A stretch of 64,000 nucleotides of DNA, taken from assembly GCF_963678635.1 (NCBI RefSeq), contig NC_087068.1, positions 31,684,318 to 31,748,317 on the forward strand, written 5' to 3'. The position numbers and the translations under genes are program-made. The notes beneath the pieces are model-generated. The model did not search any database. It saw only the letters and a list, made by a program, of their open reading frames with translations, and was not told where the DNA came from. The DNA comes from Symsagittifera roscoffensis (Eukaryota; Xenacoelomorpha; Acoela; Convolutidae). Below are positions 9,601-19,167 of the stretch, one piece after another; position 1 is the stretch's first letter; every line of letters begins with the position of its first letter.

Positions 9601-12600
9601 TGGCTGCTGAAGCAGTGGTAGTGGCTTCGATGCGTTTTTAGGATTTAGATATTTTGCATTCTTACCATATCTGGTACAACTAAGGCACTCTTCCGCGAGA
9701 TTCACTATGTCCTTGTGCATTGAGGCCTCCACTGGTATCTTGATTTTCCCAGCATCGCTTTCTGTCCCGGGTGTCTTCGGTGGTTTCGTTTTACTACTGC
9801 CGGGCGCAAAACTCTGCAGAATGATGTCGTTTGTATCTTCCGTTGTTAGCTCTGCGAGGAAATTTTGGTCGAATAGTTTCCAAAGATTGTCCAGTGAGTC
9901 CTCCCCTGAAGTCCTCGAGGTGGTTCGAATGTGCAATTTTTGATTGTACATCATTCTGCAGAGTTTCCTTAGGCTGTGCGGGTGACATACTGATTGGAAA
10001 TGGATAATTTACTTCCGTGGCCACTTCTAGTTTGCGTGCGCTACTTGGCGGTGTACTTGACGCTCCCCGATTAGTTTCCAGAAGGAGAGGATTCTTTGAC
10101 TCCCTCTAATGATTTTTCGCGTTCTCTGTAACGTCTCTGACTTCTTCCTCCTCTGACATCTCGTTTGTTTTGTTGAGGGATCAGTTCCACCGCGGATCCA
10201 TTAAGCTCTTCTCCCTGTCGTCACCTCTCCAACGTCCTTCCTACGATCTGTTTGGGTAGTTGCTCTCGCTCATTTAAAAAAAAACTTATTCGCTAAAGTT
10301 GTTTTTTTTTGCTTTGTATTTTTTAAATTGGCTCTGTTCATTTTAGACCGTTTTGGTTGCCATAGCAACAATGAAGGGATGAGTTTTGTACTCCTTTTGT
10401 TCTACAAATTTCTAGAAGCTTTTCATTCCGGTTGAGTTGCCAATTGTTTTCTAGCCTACTGCTCATGCAGTCTATAGCTTTGGAAAAGAGTTAAATGTTG
10501 CTACTACGATCTTTTCTTCTAATTCAGATTATGGGTATAAATCCTTAAACGAACCTCGTGATAAAAAGTAGACAATCCCCATGTCCTTCCCTGGAATGTG
10601 AACTATTTTGAATTGATAGGGCAATAACCTATCTACCCACCAGCTCAACCTGGATTGATACGTTTTGTTTGATTTGTTCCCATCCGGGGCTGATGTTTAG
10701 TGGTCAGTGGTAATGATGAATTCTTTTCCTAGTAGATGATGTTTGTATCTGTCAACTGTCCAGACAACCGCGAGTAATTCTATTTCATTTGAAGAGTATT
10801 TTTTTCTTGCATACTTAGGTATCTGGATGCGAAAGAGATTGAAGCCCACTCCTCCTCATTTATTTGCTGCTCCAGGGTGGCCCCAATTTCCATTGTGGCA
10901 TTTAACCCGTTGGGATTTCTAGAATTTTTAGATTTTTTTTGTTTTTTTTTCTTTTAGTAGTGGTCAACATTTTTAGTAGGACTTGCCGCGTTTCGAATAT
11001 TTTTTATAGAAATTTATACTAAGCAGGAAGGATCTTAATTGTTTTAATGATTCAGGTGGTTTAATGTTTTAAATGGGTTCTGTTCTTGGGAAGTTTGGAT
11101 TAACCCCCGATTCCGATAGGTTATGGCCCAGCCAAACTACCTCCATTGAAAATTCCAATTTTGTATTTTCGATGCCACTTTTTCATCGTCCAGATTTTTT
11201 GGCACTTTTTCCACTAATTTTGCATGCTCTGATTCTTCGCCTTTTGACACAATGAGAATATCGTCCAAAACACAGAAGGTGTTTTTGGCATGGCTTATCG
11301 TTCTGTCCATGGCTTTTTGGATCTCGGCGGGCATATCAGCCAATCCATAAAACCCTGTTAGGAACCTTATTGTTCCCGTAGAATTACCCCCCACAAAATT
11401 AAAGTTTCACTGGCGGGCTGTATCTGCAGCCAGTTTTAATTGACTAAACGCATATTTCAGATCCAGCACCCGGAAGTAGAGTGTGCCTTCTTTGTTTTCA
11501 GTACCAATATGGCTCACTCCATCTATAAGTTCATCAACATTCGGCCCCTGACAGTTTTTTTTTTGAAAAATTGCCTGTTTATCGGTTTTGCATCTAATCG
11601 TCCTTTTCAACGGTTTTATTGAATCGTCCTTTTCAACTGTTATTACAATTGGGGCTATGACACAATCACTGATACACTTGTCTAGTTTTGTGATATGGCT
11701 TTCCGTCATTAGTTTCTTAATTTCCGCTTCATTTAGCTTATCTTGTATATGGATTGGAATTCTCCTCTCTTTTTTTTGGGCAATAGGGTTACTTGGAATT
11801 TGAACTCACAATGTGATGTGATTCTGTGAAATTCCCTGCCTTTCGAACAAAACGTTGAATTTTGTTTAAAATTTTTCGTTCCAAGCCTCACAATGCTTGC
11901 AGTGTAGCACGTCAAACCTTCACAATTCCCTTGGAGCTGAATTGTGTTTGGCTGATATCCCCTTGTCCTTGGAGGTCCGAACGCATTGTGCACCTATTTC
12001 TGCGTTTCGTTACGAGAAACGTGGCTCCCTCCAAATCCCAGCCTGCTGAGCGTAGATCTGTCTTTAATGCTCCCAGAATAATAATCGGCTGTTTGTTGTA
12101 GTCCACAAACTGTGCCTCCAGATTTCACTTTATCTGGCGGTATAAATCTTTGAACTTTCTATGATTTCTTTTGTTGTCGAAAGACATTGGAAAGACATTG
12201 TGCTTAGGAAAGACATTGTGCTTCCCGCATCCACGGTTAGTTGTATTATCTCACTCTCAATTCGTACCATAGCCTTGAGTAACTTCACTTTGTTGGATGT
12301 TGGGTCTCTAAGGAGATTTTTTTTTTGTATTATCACTTGCTCCCCCTTTATTTGTTGGTCTGTTTCTTTTATTCTCTCCTTGACTACTCTTGAGATTCTT
12401 TCTCCATGGTATGTATGACTGCATTGACATGATCTCAAACTCGCTACACGACCAAAATCTTCAATTTTTAGATCGCATTCCTCTTTTCAGAATCCTCCGT
12501 TATTTCGCTTACTTGTTGAGATCTGCCCATTTTCGCAAAATGGTTAGGTTTACTGCAGTTCTTGCATGTTTTCCACTTTATTTTGTACTTGAACCCTCAG

Positions 12601-15600
12601 AGTATCTTGTCGGGGTATGTTTTTCATCTTTGATTAAACAAATTGGGAACGATTTCGTCCTCTATAGTTCCCAACTCAGATCTTGCTGCTTGGGCAGTCA
12701 ATGCCGCGTGAAATGTCTCTAAAGTCTCTCCTTGTTCCTGCACTATCGTGAAGACTTTTTATCTTTCATATATTACTTCTTCTTCCCTTCCATTCCCAGG
12801 GAGAGGAATAGTCCTGATACGAGCTTTTTTTGTACATCGTTGTAATAATTGTTGTCACAAATCCTTGGTCCTTGTGCTCTTATCTCTTCGTATTCGAGTG
12901 TCACTCTGTCTCTCGCTAATTTGTGTCTGAGATCTCCGGCTGCTCTTGCAGTTGCTTCCTTGGCATTTCTGGTCTTGGGGTGGTTCTTCCAGTATTTCTT
13001 CAAGGTCTTCAAGAATAATTTCTGAACTGACATTTTCCTTGACCGTGACTGCTATTGGAAATTGTTCTAACAAAATTTTAAAATGCCACGGTGGGTGTAG
13101 ATTCGCTGAAGCCCAGAATACTGGTATTCACATATTAGTACGATTTTACTGAGATGAAAATCCTGCTGGCTGTGCCATGTGATATCCTACGAGGCTAACT
13201 TGGTGGAAAACATTTTATAATTCCAAAGAAATAAATTGTTAATCGAGTTAATAGTATTCTCTTTGAGCACAGCTGAGATCTACGTAGGTTAAAGATAGTC
13301 TGATCAACTCAGCGGTGTACCAAAGGTTTTAGATACATTGACCTTGGACAATGATATATTATAACTAGAATAGTTCACTGAAGGTTACATCACACGTTAC
13401 TGCTATTGCAGTAGCAGTATCACAGTGGTCAAATACTCATAGTGTGCTCGACTTTGAAAACCAAAATTTAAAATGAGCACTTCGATCGGGGTAGAACAGT
13501 CACCTTTTATAACTTGTCCTTTACATGATGAGATTTGCTTGTGAAATCCACGAATGTTGAAAACTGCTCTCCTCTCTTCTCTAACGTAGATAACGAGATC
13601 CCAAATGTTTACTGTTGGAACAAACTTTAAACAACGGGAAAGATCTATGTATATGAACAGTTGGATAATATGTTCGGAAGGAATGCTATAGTAGAAGGAT
13701 ATACCATCTTACGTGAGAAAAAAACATGAAAAAAAAAGAACATTTCATATTTTTTCTTGTAATGAAAACTTAAGTTGCAGCCAGTATGACATGTTACTCA
13801 TGCACAGTGGAACTTTTGGCCCAATATTTTTACAGTAAAACAGGAGGTTCCATCGCTCACTTTCGCGTAAAGCAAATCTTTCGATAAGTAAAAACCAATA
13901 AAACACTGAACCGGCTTGTTTTTTGTAGGAAAAAGTTCATTTTGCAAAGTGTGCACGACTAGGAAAAAGTAAATTTCACAAAGTGCACGACTAGGAAAAC
14001 GCACACTTTGCAAAGTGCACGATTAAGAAAAAGTACATTTCGCAAATTGCATGACTTAACGCCGTACGTTAATTCACCTCATCTGTGGAGTTCCCTATGC
14101 ATCAATTGTACTGTCCGTTTTAGATGCTCAGGGTGGCGCCAGACTTTCAGTGTGAAAAGTGGGGAGGAGGAGGAGATATTCAAGATAGTGGGTCCATGTC
14201 GCACCGGTCGATGCGTATGCTGTGCATGCAAGGATCACACATTTAATGTGAGTCAAGGTCAAAATCAAGAATATTGCATATATTTGGTTAATACAATATC
14301 ACAGCTAATGGTCTTCGAAAGCAAACAAGTTTCAAGATATTTGCGGCCCGGGTCGAGGTTCCAGAGTCATGTCCAGATTTTGTGGTCGTGCAGCATCCGC
14401 ATTCAGTTCCAAATTGCATAATCGCCCCAAGTGCTATGATGAAGTCAGTCTCGGTCTCTTAATCGAAAGATCAGTGACTCGAAGCCCAGTATGATTTTGT
14501 TGCTTGACGATTAAGCAGCAATTCCGGTTTCAAGAAAAGAAACAAAATTGCATATTGGGTTTGAACAGGTGCACAACAATTATTCTCAAGAATTAACTGG
14601 AGAACTCGTATTCGTTTGCTTGTGGACAAACATTCTGCATACGTGCCAACAGAGTGATGAACTGTCAAAATTTTATAGAGTGAAGACTTTCTCGTACCCC
14701 TTTGTCGATACAACATCATCTTACTCTCTAATCACTTATTAGGCCAAAGAGTTGAAAATAGGAAAACATACCCGAAGGATTTAAAACACGTTCATGACTT
14801 TTGAGGCGCTCTGTCTGATGGATTATATGGGAGAGATCAAACATATGCAACTGTTCTGTTTGCGTTAGTCACCCGGGTTGAAGTCCCAGTTATACTTATC
14901 GATGAAAAAATGCTAACCCACTCTTAGTACGATTTTCATGGATTTTTCCGTGCTTTTTCATAGCTAAATTATTTAGCGCTTATTTATCGAAAAAAAAACT
15001 AATAAATTAGCGATAATTCATCGGTGATTTACCAATTCAAAAAATTCAAAAAAAACTGTCCTAAATTAGCGATAAAAAGTTGCTAATTTATCGCTGAAAA
15101 ACGGCTCTTTTCCAGTTCCCCCCTTTCAAATTTTACTTTGAAAAGCTTATTTAACCTTGTCATAATGCAATGAGATTTGGCGTGGTGAACAAATCAACAA
15201 CTGTGAACAGATTTGTTCTTCATACTTTACAGCGTAACATCACGCATTTAGCCGTAATAACACGTAAAACAAACATAAAACTCGGTATTTTGAAAGGTGG
15301 GGGGGGGACTGGAAAAGAGCCAACGTAATTTTTTGGTACAATTGTAGCTTATTACTCGCTAACAAATAACCCACAAAATAACCATAATAAATTCCAATCG
15401 ATTTTTTTTCTTCAAATTTTCGATTTGAAAAAAAAGTTTTGTCCCGTGTCTTGTTTTGAGTTGAAATAGTCATTTGAGATTTTATTTCAGGTGTAACACT
15501 TTGCTGAGCAAACTATGTTATTTTTCCAGCGCTAAATTAGCAATAATCCATCGATAAAATTTGCTATTGTGGCAATGAACATTGATAATTCATCGATGGC

Positions 15601-18600
15601 GATCGCTGTTTTTTTTCCACTTTTTTATCGCTAATTTTCAATGTGAGCTCAATCCGGGCATCAAACAAACAATGACAACGCCCTCCCCTAAATATTTTAA
15701 GGGTATTGCTCATTTTGTTAGTTTGGGATGAAATTGTTTTATTTTTGTGTATGTGACCCTCGTTCTTAATGTAGATCAACAGTGCTGCTAATGGCGAACA
15801 GATAGGTGCTTTGACGAAACAGTTCTCGGAAACGGCTAAGGTGGTTCACACAAACACAGACAACTTCAGTGTATCCTGTTAGTTACTTGGATGCTATTTT
15901 ACTAAGAAAAACAAGGGGTTCGGTCATATAGCTTCTCTTTTTTTCTTAGTAATTTCAAGTTCGAGTTATAAGCCTCATCTTGCAGGATAAAATTTTTCGA
16001 CTTGCCTTTATAACATCATGCATATTCAAATGGGTGAATATGTAAATATAAATGAAATTACCATTAATTGGGGGGATTTATGATAGTTATATCAAATTTG
16101 AACTAAGAAATTACAGACAAGATTACGTCTCTCAGTCCTGGAAACATTAAAGTTTGCAAGTCCAATTTCTCTAAAAAGTGAAATTTATTCTTTAAAAAAT
16201 GTAAAAAGTTATCAACTTGACTAAGCGAGCAGAGATGATTTTATGAAGACTTAGACCGGTCTTTTCTGAAGCAAGAATGAGTCAATTTCTCCTCGCGATC
16301 AATTTCTTCTCAAAAGTATTACAGTTCTTAGTTTTTTCATTTGAAACTTCTGTTATCTTTCGATTTCCTTTCATACTTTTTATAGGCATTCATTCTTTCT
16401 CCTTTTCTTTAGAATTCAAAAATAACATTTCAGCCATTTCTTCTGAGATAACTTGTCGTGTTATCATCATCGGTTACGGACGGCAACCACGTCATCGGTT
16501 TTCTCTCGTACTCCTCCTGGCAGTCAAATTTACAATGGAGCCTTTCTTGCTCCTCTATATGCGCAGTTTAGTTAAGCATTGATTTTTTTCTGTGTCTTCC
16601 GGAATCCGCAAATTGGGACAATTTGTTTTGGTAAATAGGGTAGTTTTGTTTCCTGGTTACGGATATTCACGTGTCTACACAAATCCACCACTATGAAAAC
16701 AAAGAGCAAATTATTAAAATTTGAGACAACCAGACAAAATTGATTTTCTCGAAGCCGTTTTTAGTAAACTTAGAAACAACAGTCCTCTAGGCAAAGACTT
16801 TATTGATTATGAGAAGATGAGAAAGAGTGGGCTTGACGAGCAGCAAGCACCGAAAAAGCTTCAATACTGTTTCTCAATCTGGTTTAAATAGTTACAATTA
16901 CTTACAAGATACTTGGCAGAAAAACGGAATGGCTGTGTTCAAAGACTTTTTGCAGTGGTGCAACTACAAGGATGTTGATCCAATTTTGAAAGCCATGCAA
17001 ATCGTAATTCAGCTTTATAATAACAATGGGATAGATATGTTTAAACTTTGATGTTGGTCTCACTCGAATATTAAAAAATGTACCAATATTTCTGCTCCAA
17101 ATGATTTTTCTTCAGAAACTGTCACTGAAAATTTTATACAGTGTCAAAATTCTAGATTTTCTCAATCAGAGGTTTATCAAGGATTTTATTGAGGGGGAGG
17201 CGAATTTCGCCGACCCTTTTTTTAGGTCGGCTAAATTGGCTTTCAAAGCTCTCCAAAATCATTACAAAAATCCTATTTAGGCAAAAAAATTTACGCCGGA
17301 AGCAAATTTTTGAGAAACAAGCCAAAAAGCACTTTTTAGCCACTTTTTGGAAAATTTTGACCAAAAAATCTGTTTTTTTTGGCGCGCGCTCCTCCATCAA
17401 AATTATCATTACGAGATCAAATTTGCACTGGATCGACCCACAATTTGGCGTGTATTGATGTCTGGAATCCAGAGACAAGTTTTTAAACATGATAAAGTTT
17501 CTCGGAACGATCAAAGAAAACGAAAGAACATAGGCAGATCAATGAGAGCGTCCTTGTTGTTAAATCCGCATGCAGTTCACAAAAGACACAGTTTGGCCTC
17601 ATAAAAATAAAAATTATGTATAGGCATCATAAACAAACTTAAGGGTCGGTCAGCCAAAAAAGGATGTTTGAAAACCCCCTGGGGACCCAAAAACGGTTTC
17701 GACCCCCTGGGTACGCTTTGGGTTCGGCTTAGGACCAAATCCTTGAAAGGGACAGGAGCGTCGTCCCCCGAAACCGGATTTATAAAGTTTGAGGGTTTTA
17801 ATATTACATGTTGGAGATAATGAAATCGCCCGAGCATCCATCTTTCTTCTTACGCTGCGAACTAATCCAACCCGGAACTTCCAAAGCTGAATTATCTGCC
17901 CTGATACGAGTGACATATTATGACGTTGAACTCAATGCATCAAAGTCTTCCGGTTGTACAAATTCCGTCAGAGAAATGATTTACAATGTATTCACTTCTT
18001 TACAGTTGATTTTTCTACACTGTGACCAACCAAAGCCCCCTCCTTGGTTCTATATTAGGCTATATACTTTTTGCTGATTGACCCCAAAGATGCCTTTGGC
18101 AGTAATGTATACAAGTTTTGGGGGAAGCGCACGCAAAAAAACGCCAGCTTTCCAAAAATTGCCTCAAAGGTCTTTTTTGCCTGTTGCATAAAAATAAGTT
18201 TGATCGACCTAGGAACAAAAATTTCGACAGAGTTTTCAGAAAAAAAAAATACTTCTCCTCTCCCTCAAGAAATTTTGATCCGTCCCGGGAAATAATGACA
18301 TCAAGATTATTAAAAATGCTGAATTTTTTGTTGTTTCAGTTCCCAAGGATTTGCACGTACGAGCCAAGGCCTTAGTACTGAGCTCAGTGTTTCTCATTGT
18401 AAGTTCATAGATGATTTTATTTTAAAAAATTTAAAGGCATCCCTGCGTTTTCTTGGTTCTGAAAAATAACAAATGTTTTTTTTTGATATTTTTGAGGAAC
18501 AAGACCCTATGAAAAAGTTGAAAATGTTTTTGAAAAATACTAGTTTCTGTACACGCAGCTCTCAGAAGACAGATTATCCGATGAACACATTTTAAATTGT

Positions 18601-19167
18601 TTAATCTTGGCTTTCGGTTCTACAATTGATGCAGCGGCGAAATTAATTTTTTGTTCCTGTTTAAAAAAAAACATGCAACTGTTTATAGAACAACTTCATG
18701 ATACTTATGAAAAAAAAAGAAACCCAGATTTGAAAAAAATGTCCTTCTTAGAATTATTGTGACTTTTTCATTTTTTTTTCCTTCTGATAAGTTACTGAAT
18801 CCTGGCGATTCTTAAGTTCATTGAGGGAATTCCGAGATCCGGGTACTTTTGCAACAAGCAGACATTGACAAGAAATGAAATTACAGTTTTTAACACAGTA
18901 AGCGGAATAATTTTGAAAAATCTGCCCGGATTTCTAGAAATTTAAACGTTATTGGCCTTCTTTGGAGAAGCTAACATTTTTTTGGAACAAAAAGTGTTCA
19001 AGTCTCTGAATATGCCACTTTCAGCAGACAATTTGAAATAAGAACTAATTCGACATTTGGAATTGTTTCAGGATTTTCTATTTTACGAGTTCAATGCAGC
19101 TAAAGAATGCTGTATCTGGTGCAATTGTGTAATCGAGTGTATTGGAGTCTTGGGAGACTTCAATTGA
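6584..19167 (+). CDS. Phospholipid scramblase, last five coding exons
   Basis: Exons 6584-6664, 14124-14247, 15775-15877, 18340-18398 and 19072-19167 join in phase with GT-AG introns and give about 153 C-terminal residues of a phospholipid scramblase. Such proteins move phospholipids between membrane leaflets in response to calcium, or act as nuclear/signalling proteins. Family landmarks in order: LQHEIVVECPPGTVIG, FKIVGPC, a Cys-rich turn then DHTFNI, IGALTKQF, TDNFSVSFPKD (calcium-loop region, with Asn where human PLSCR1 has its first Asp) and AKALVLSSVFLIDFLFYE (C-terminal membrane helix). Across the first splice the aligned block has the same length as human PLSCR1. The usual CCxPCC palmitoylation cluster reads MPWCGF here, but an unusual Cys-rich tail (ECCIWCNCVIEC) ends the protein. 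N-terminal exons are missing from view. PLSCR1 to PLSCR4 cannot be told apart. Confidence 0.85.
7016..7020. repeat. Target site duplication, left (GTGGT)
   Basis: GTGGT directly precedes the left LTR and recurs exactly after the right LTR. Five bases is usual for Ty3/gypsy integrases. Confidence 0.9.
7021..7250 (-). repeat. 3' LTR of the Ty3/gypsy element
   Basis: 230 bp bounded by the inverted 7-mers TGTGATA and TATCACA. It is shorter than its partner at 13178-13424, mainly through a gap near 7083. Confidence 0.92.
7251..7265 (-). promoter_or_regulatory. Polypurine tract of the Ty3/gypsy element
   Basis: On the minus strand a purine run (GAGGGGG then TA) directly precedes the 3' LTR, the expected place for plus-strand priming. 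Confidence 0.65.
7270..8230 (-). pseudogene. Pol C-terminal tail, highly basic, broken frames
   Basis: After the integrase, the minus strand carries overlapping fragments rich in Lys, Arg, Glu and Ser (for example RFEKKSEKKNCERPRKK, about 8050-8000). They include a segment at about 7870-7760 reading DILDKFQNRNPRHL. No domain such as a chromodomain was recognised. Composition is typical of the disordered tail after a retroelement integrase. Confidence 0.5.
8681..9256 (-). repeat. 288-bp tandem duplication inside pol
   Basis: 8681-8968 is repeated almost exactly at 8969-9256, so the minus strand twice encodes a peptide starting MIRDEFITNSDYL. The two copies differ at only a few bases, so the duplication is much younger than the element. 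Confidence 0.9.
9257..9960 (-). pseudogene. Integrase remnant (Ty3/gypsy)
   Basis: The minus strand shows the end of the zinc-binding domain (ECLSCTRYGKNAKY, about 9695-9655), the first catalytic Asp region (QQLDYAGPIENHNGK, about 9590-9545), the second (HGIPESIRLDQLSG, about 9440-9395) and the Glu region (GLVERTIQTMKRKLG, about 9325-9280). The three catalytic acids are still present, but the frame shifts between blocks. Integrase inserts the cDNA into chromosomes. Confidence 0.85.
10540..10960 (-). pseudogene. RNase H remnant (Ty3/gypsy)
   Basis: Minus-strand fragments read VWTVDRYKHHLLGKEFIITT then DH, followed by a stop where RT-RNase H units usually continue, then NKTYQSRLSWWVDRLLPYQF and HIPGKDMG. 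These are the RNase H C-terminal half and tether. Confidence 0.8.
11137..11780 (-). pseudogene. Reverse transcriptase remnant (Ty3/gypsy)
   Basis: The N-terminal fingers (KLDKCISDCVIAPIVITVEK, then FRVLDLKYAFSQLKL) and palm blocks (GTIRFLTGFYGLADMPAEIQ, then CVLDDILIVSKG) are readable on the minus strand in two frames joined at about 11400. The polymerase box is VLDD, against the usual Y/FLDD. Confidence 0.9.
12130..12438 (-). pseudogene. Aspartic protease remnant
   Basis: The minus-strand frame contains IIQLTVDAGSTMSFL; the active-site triad at 12231-12223 is D-A-G where an active protease needs D-T/S-G. An imperfect triplication of AAAGACATTGTGCTT at 12178-12224 further disturbs the frame. 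Confidence 0.75.
12440..13160 (-). pseudogene. Gag remnant with damaged zinc knuckle
   Basis: Fragments of Gag lie between the 5' LTR and the protease. The nucleocapsid knuckle at 12566-12525 reads CKNCSKPNHFAKMG, matching CCHC except that the last Cys is Gly. A Lys/Glu-rich coiled segment precedes it (around 13070-12860). Confidence 0.7.
13161..13177 (-). promoter_or_regulatory. tRNA primer binding site of the Ty3/gypsy element
   Basis: On the minus strand TGGCACAGCCAGCAGGA starts directly at the inner edge of the 5' LTR, with the TGG expected from a tRNA CCA end. Which tRNA it matches was not determined. Confidence 0.65.
13178..13424 (-). repeat. 5' LTR of the Ty3/gypsy element
   Basis: 247 bp, TGTGATA...TATCACA termini, collinear with 7021-7250 with scattered substitutions and small indels. 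Confidence 0.92.
13425..13429. repeat. Target site duplication, right (GTGGT)
   Basis: Exact copy of 7016-7020. Confidence 0.9.
13925..14060 (+). repeat. Short tandem repeat before a scramblase exon
   Basis: About four imperfect units of roughly 30-40 bases built from GCAAAGTG(TG)CACGACTAGG and AAAAAGTA(C/A)ATTTC. The array ends about 65 bp before the exon's acceptor. The rest of 13430-13925 shows nothing recognisable. Confidence 0.7.
14124..14247 (+). CDS. Scramblase exon (FKIVGPC motif)
   Basis: It follows the acceptor CTGTCCGTTTTAG and ends at the donor GTGAGT. It encodes WRQTFSVKSGEEEEIFKIVG, then PC and a segment with five more Cys, ending DHTFN. The intron before it spans 6665-14123 and carries the Ty3/gypsy element. 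Confidence 0.9.
15103..15322. mobile_element. MITE-like inverted-repeat element
   Basis: GGCTCTTTTCCAGTTCCCCC at the left and its near-complement (GGGGGGGACTGGAAAAGAGCC) at the right flank about 160 bases. The ends and inner text resemble the element embedded in the satellite at 27.4-27.65 kb, so both belong to one family. It lies in the intron 14248-15774, whose remainder is AT-rich with repeated TTAGCGATAAA-type motifs. Confidence 0.6.
15775..15877 (+). CDS. Scramblase exon (calcium-loop region)
   Basis: The acceptor is CGTTCTTAATGTAG and the donor GTTAGT. It encodes INSAANGEQIGALTKQFSET and ends TNTDNFSVS plus one base. It aligns without gaps to the human stretch from DVDFEI to ADNFGIQ. 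Confidence 0.85.
15878..16700. other. Scramblase intron, no supported gene
   Basis: A plus-strand frame of 101 codons (16277-16582) is Phe/Ser/Ile-rich, has no family features and is best left uncalled. Confidence 0.4.
16740..17095 (+). pseudogene. DNA polymerase B-like transposon protein fragment
   Basis: Two plus-strand frames give DFIDYEKMRKSGLDEQQAPK then, after a shift near 16855, GLNSYNYLQDTWQKNGMAVF, KDFLQWCNYKDVDPILKAM and NNNGIDMFKL. The pattern GL-YLQ-W-F-DFL-WYNN-DV-P-GID-K is one I associate with type B DNA polymerase-like proteins that are abundant as transposon debris in invertebrates. It is frameshifted and truncated within a host intron. The assignment is from pattern memory; the larger element class is not determined. 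Confidence 0.5.
17178..17400 (-). mobile_element. Fragment of GC-rich hAT-type MITE family
   Basis: The minus strand shares GGAGCGCGCGCCAAAAAAA, a TCAAAATTTTCCAAAAAGTG block and the terminal CCTCCCCCTC with the intact member at 38663-39046. Confidence 0.65.
17640..18296 (+). mobile_element. Interrupted hAT-type MITE, same family
   Basis: The left part (GGGTCGGTCAGCC..CGACCCCCTGGGTACGC) and right part (GGGGGAAGCGCACGC..GATCCGTCCCGGG) match the two ends of the 38663-39046 element. About 330 bases (roughly 17780-18110) of unrelated, somewhat more GC-rich sequence lie between them and were not identified. Confidence 0.55.
18340..18398 (+). CDS. Scramblase exon (membrane helix, first part)
   Basis: The acceptor is TTGTTGTTTCAG and the donor a consensus GTAAGT. 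Two bases complete Phe, followed by PKDLHVRAKALVLSSVFLI, matching the family's PLDLDVKMKA...CFLI. Confidence 0.9.
19072..19167 (+). CDS. Scramblase last exon
   Basis: The acceptor is GGAATTGTTTCAG. The exon starts DFLFYEFNAAKECC, continues through a Cys-rich stretch and ends VLGDFN before TGA at 19165-19167. The start matches the family's IDF(M)FFE block; the 25-residue tail is lineage-specific. Confidence 0.85.
   Translation, partial: DFLFYEFNAAKECCIWCNCVIECIGVLGDFN

Larger units (their letters stand above)
7021..13424 (-). mobile_element. Complete Ty3/gypsy LTR retrotransposon inside a scramblase intron
   Basis: Two LTRs in direct repeat (7021-7250 and 13178-13424), both starting TGTGATATCC and ending AGTATCACA, flank an internal region whose minus strand reads Gag, protease, reverse transcriptase, RNase H and integrase in Ty3/gypsy order. 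Exact GTGGT target duplications flank it. It sits antisense to the scramblase gene within one intron. The reading frames are broken in many places and the two LTRs differ by several indels, so it is old and inactive. Confidence 0.93.

Noticed and set aside
14008-14421. 137-codon plus-strand frame taken as one gene
   Set aside because: Only its middle (14124-14247) matches scramblase, and it is bounded by consensus splice sites; the rest is intron.
16277-16582. 101-codon plus-strand frame as a gene
   Set aside because: Biased Phe/Ser/Ile composition, no motif, and it lies in a scramblase intron.
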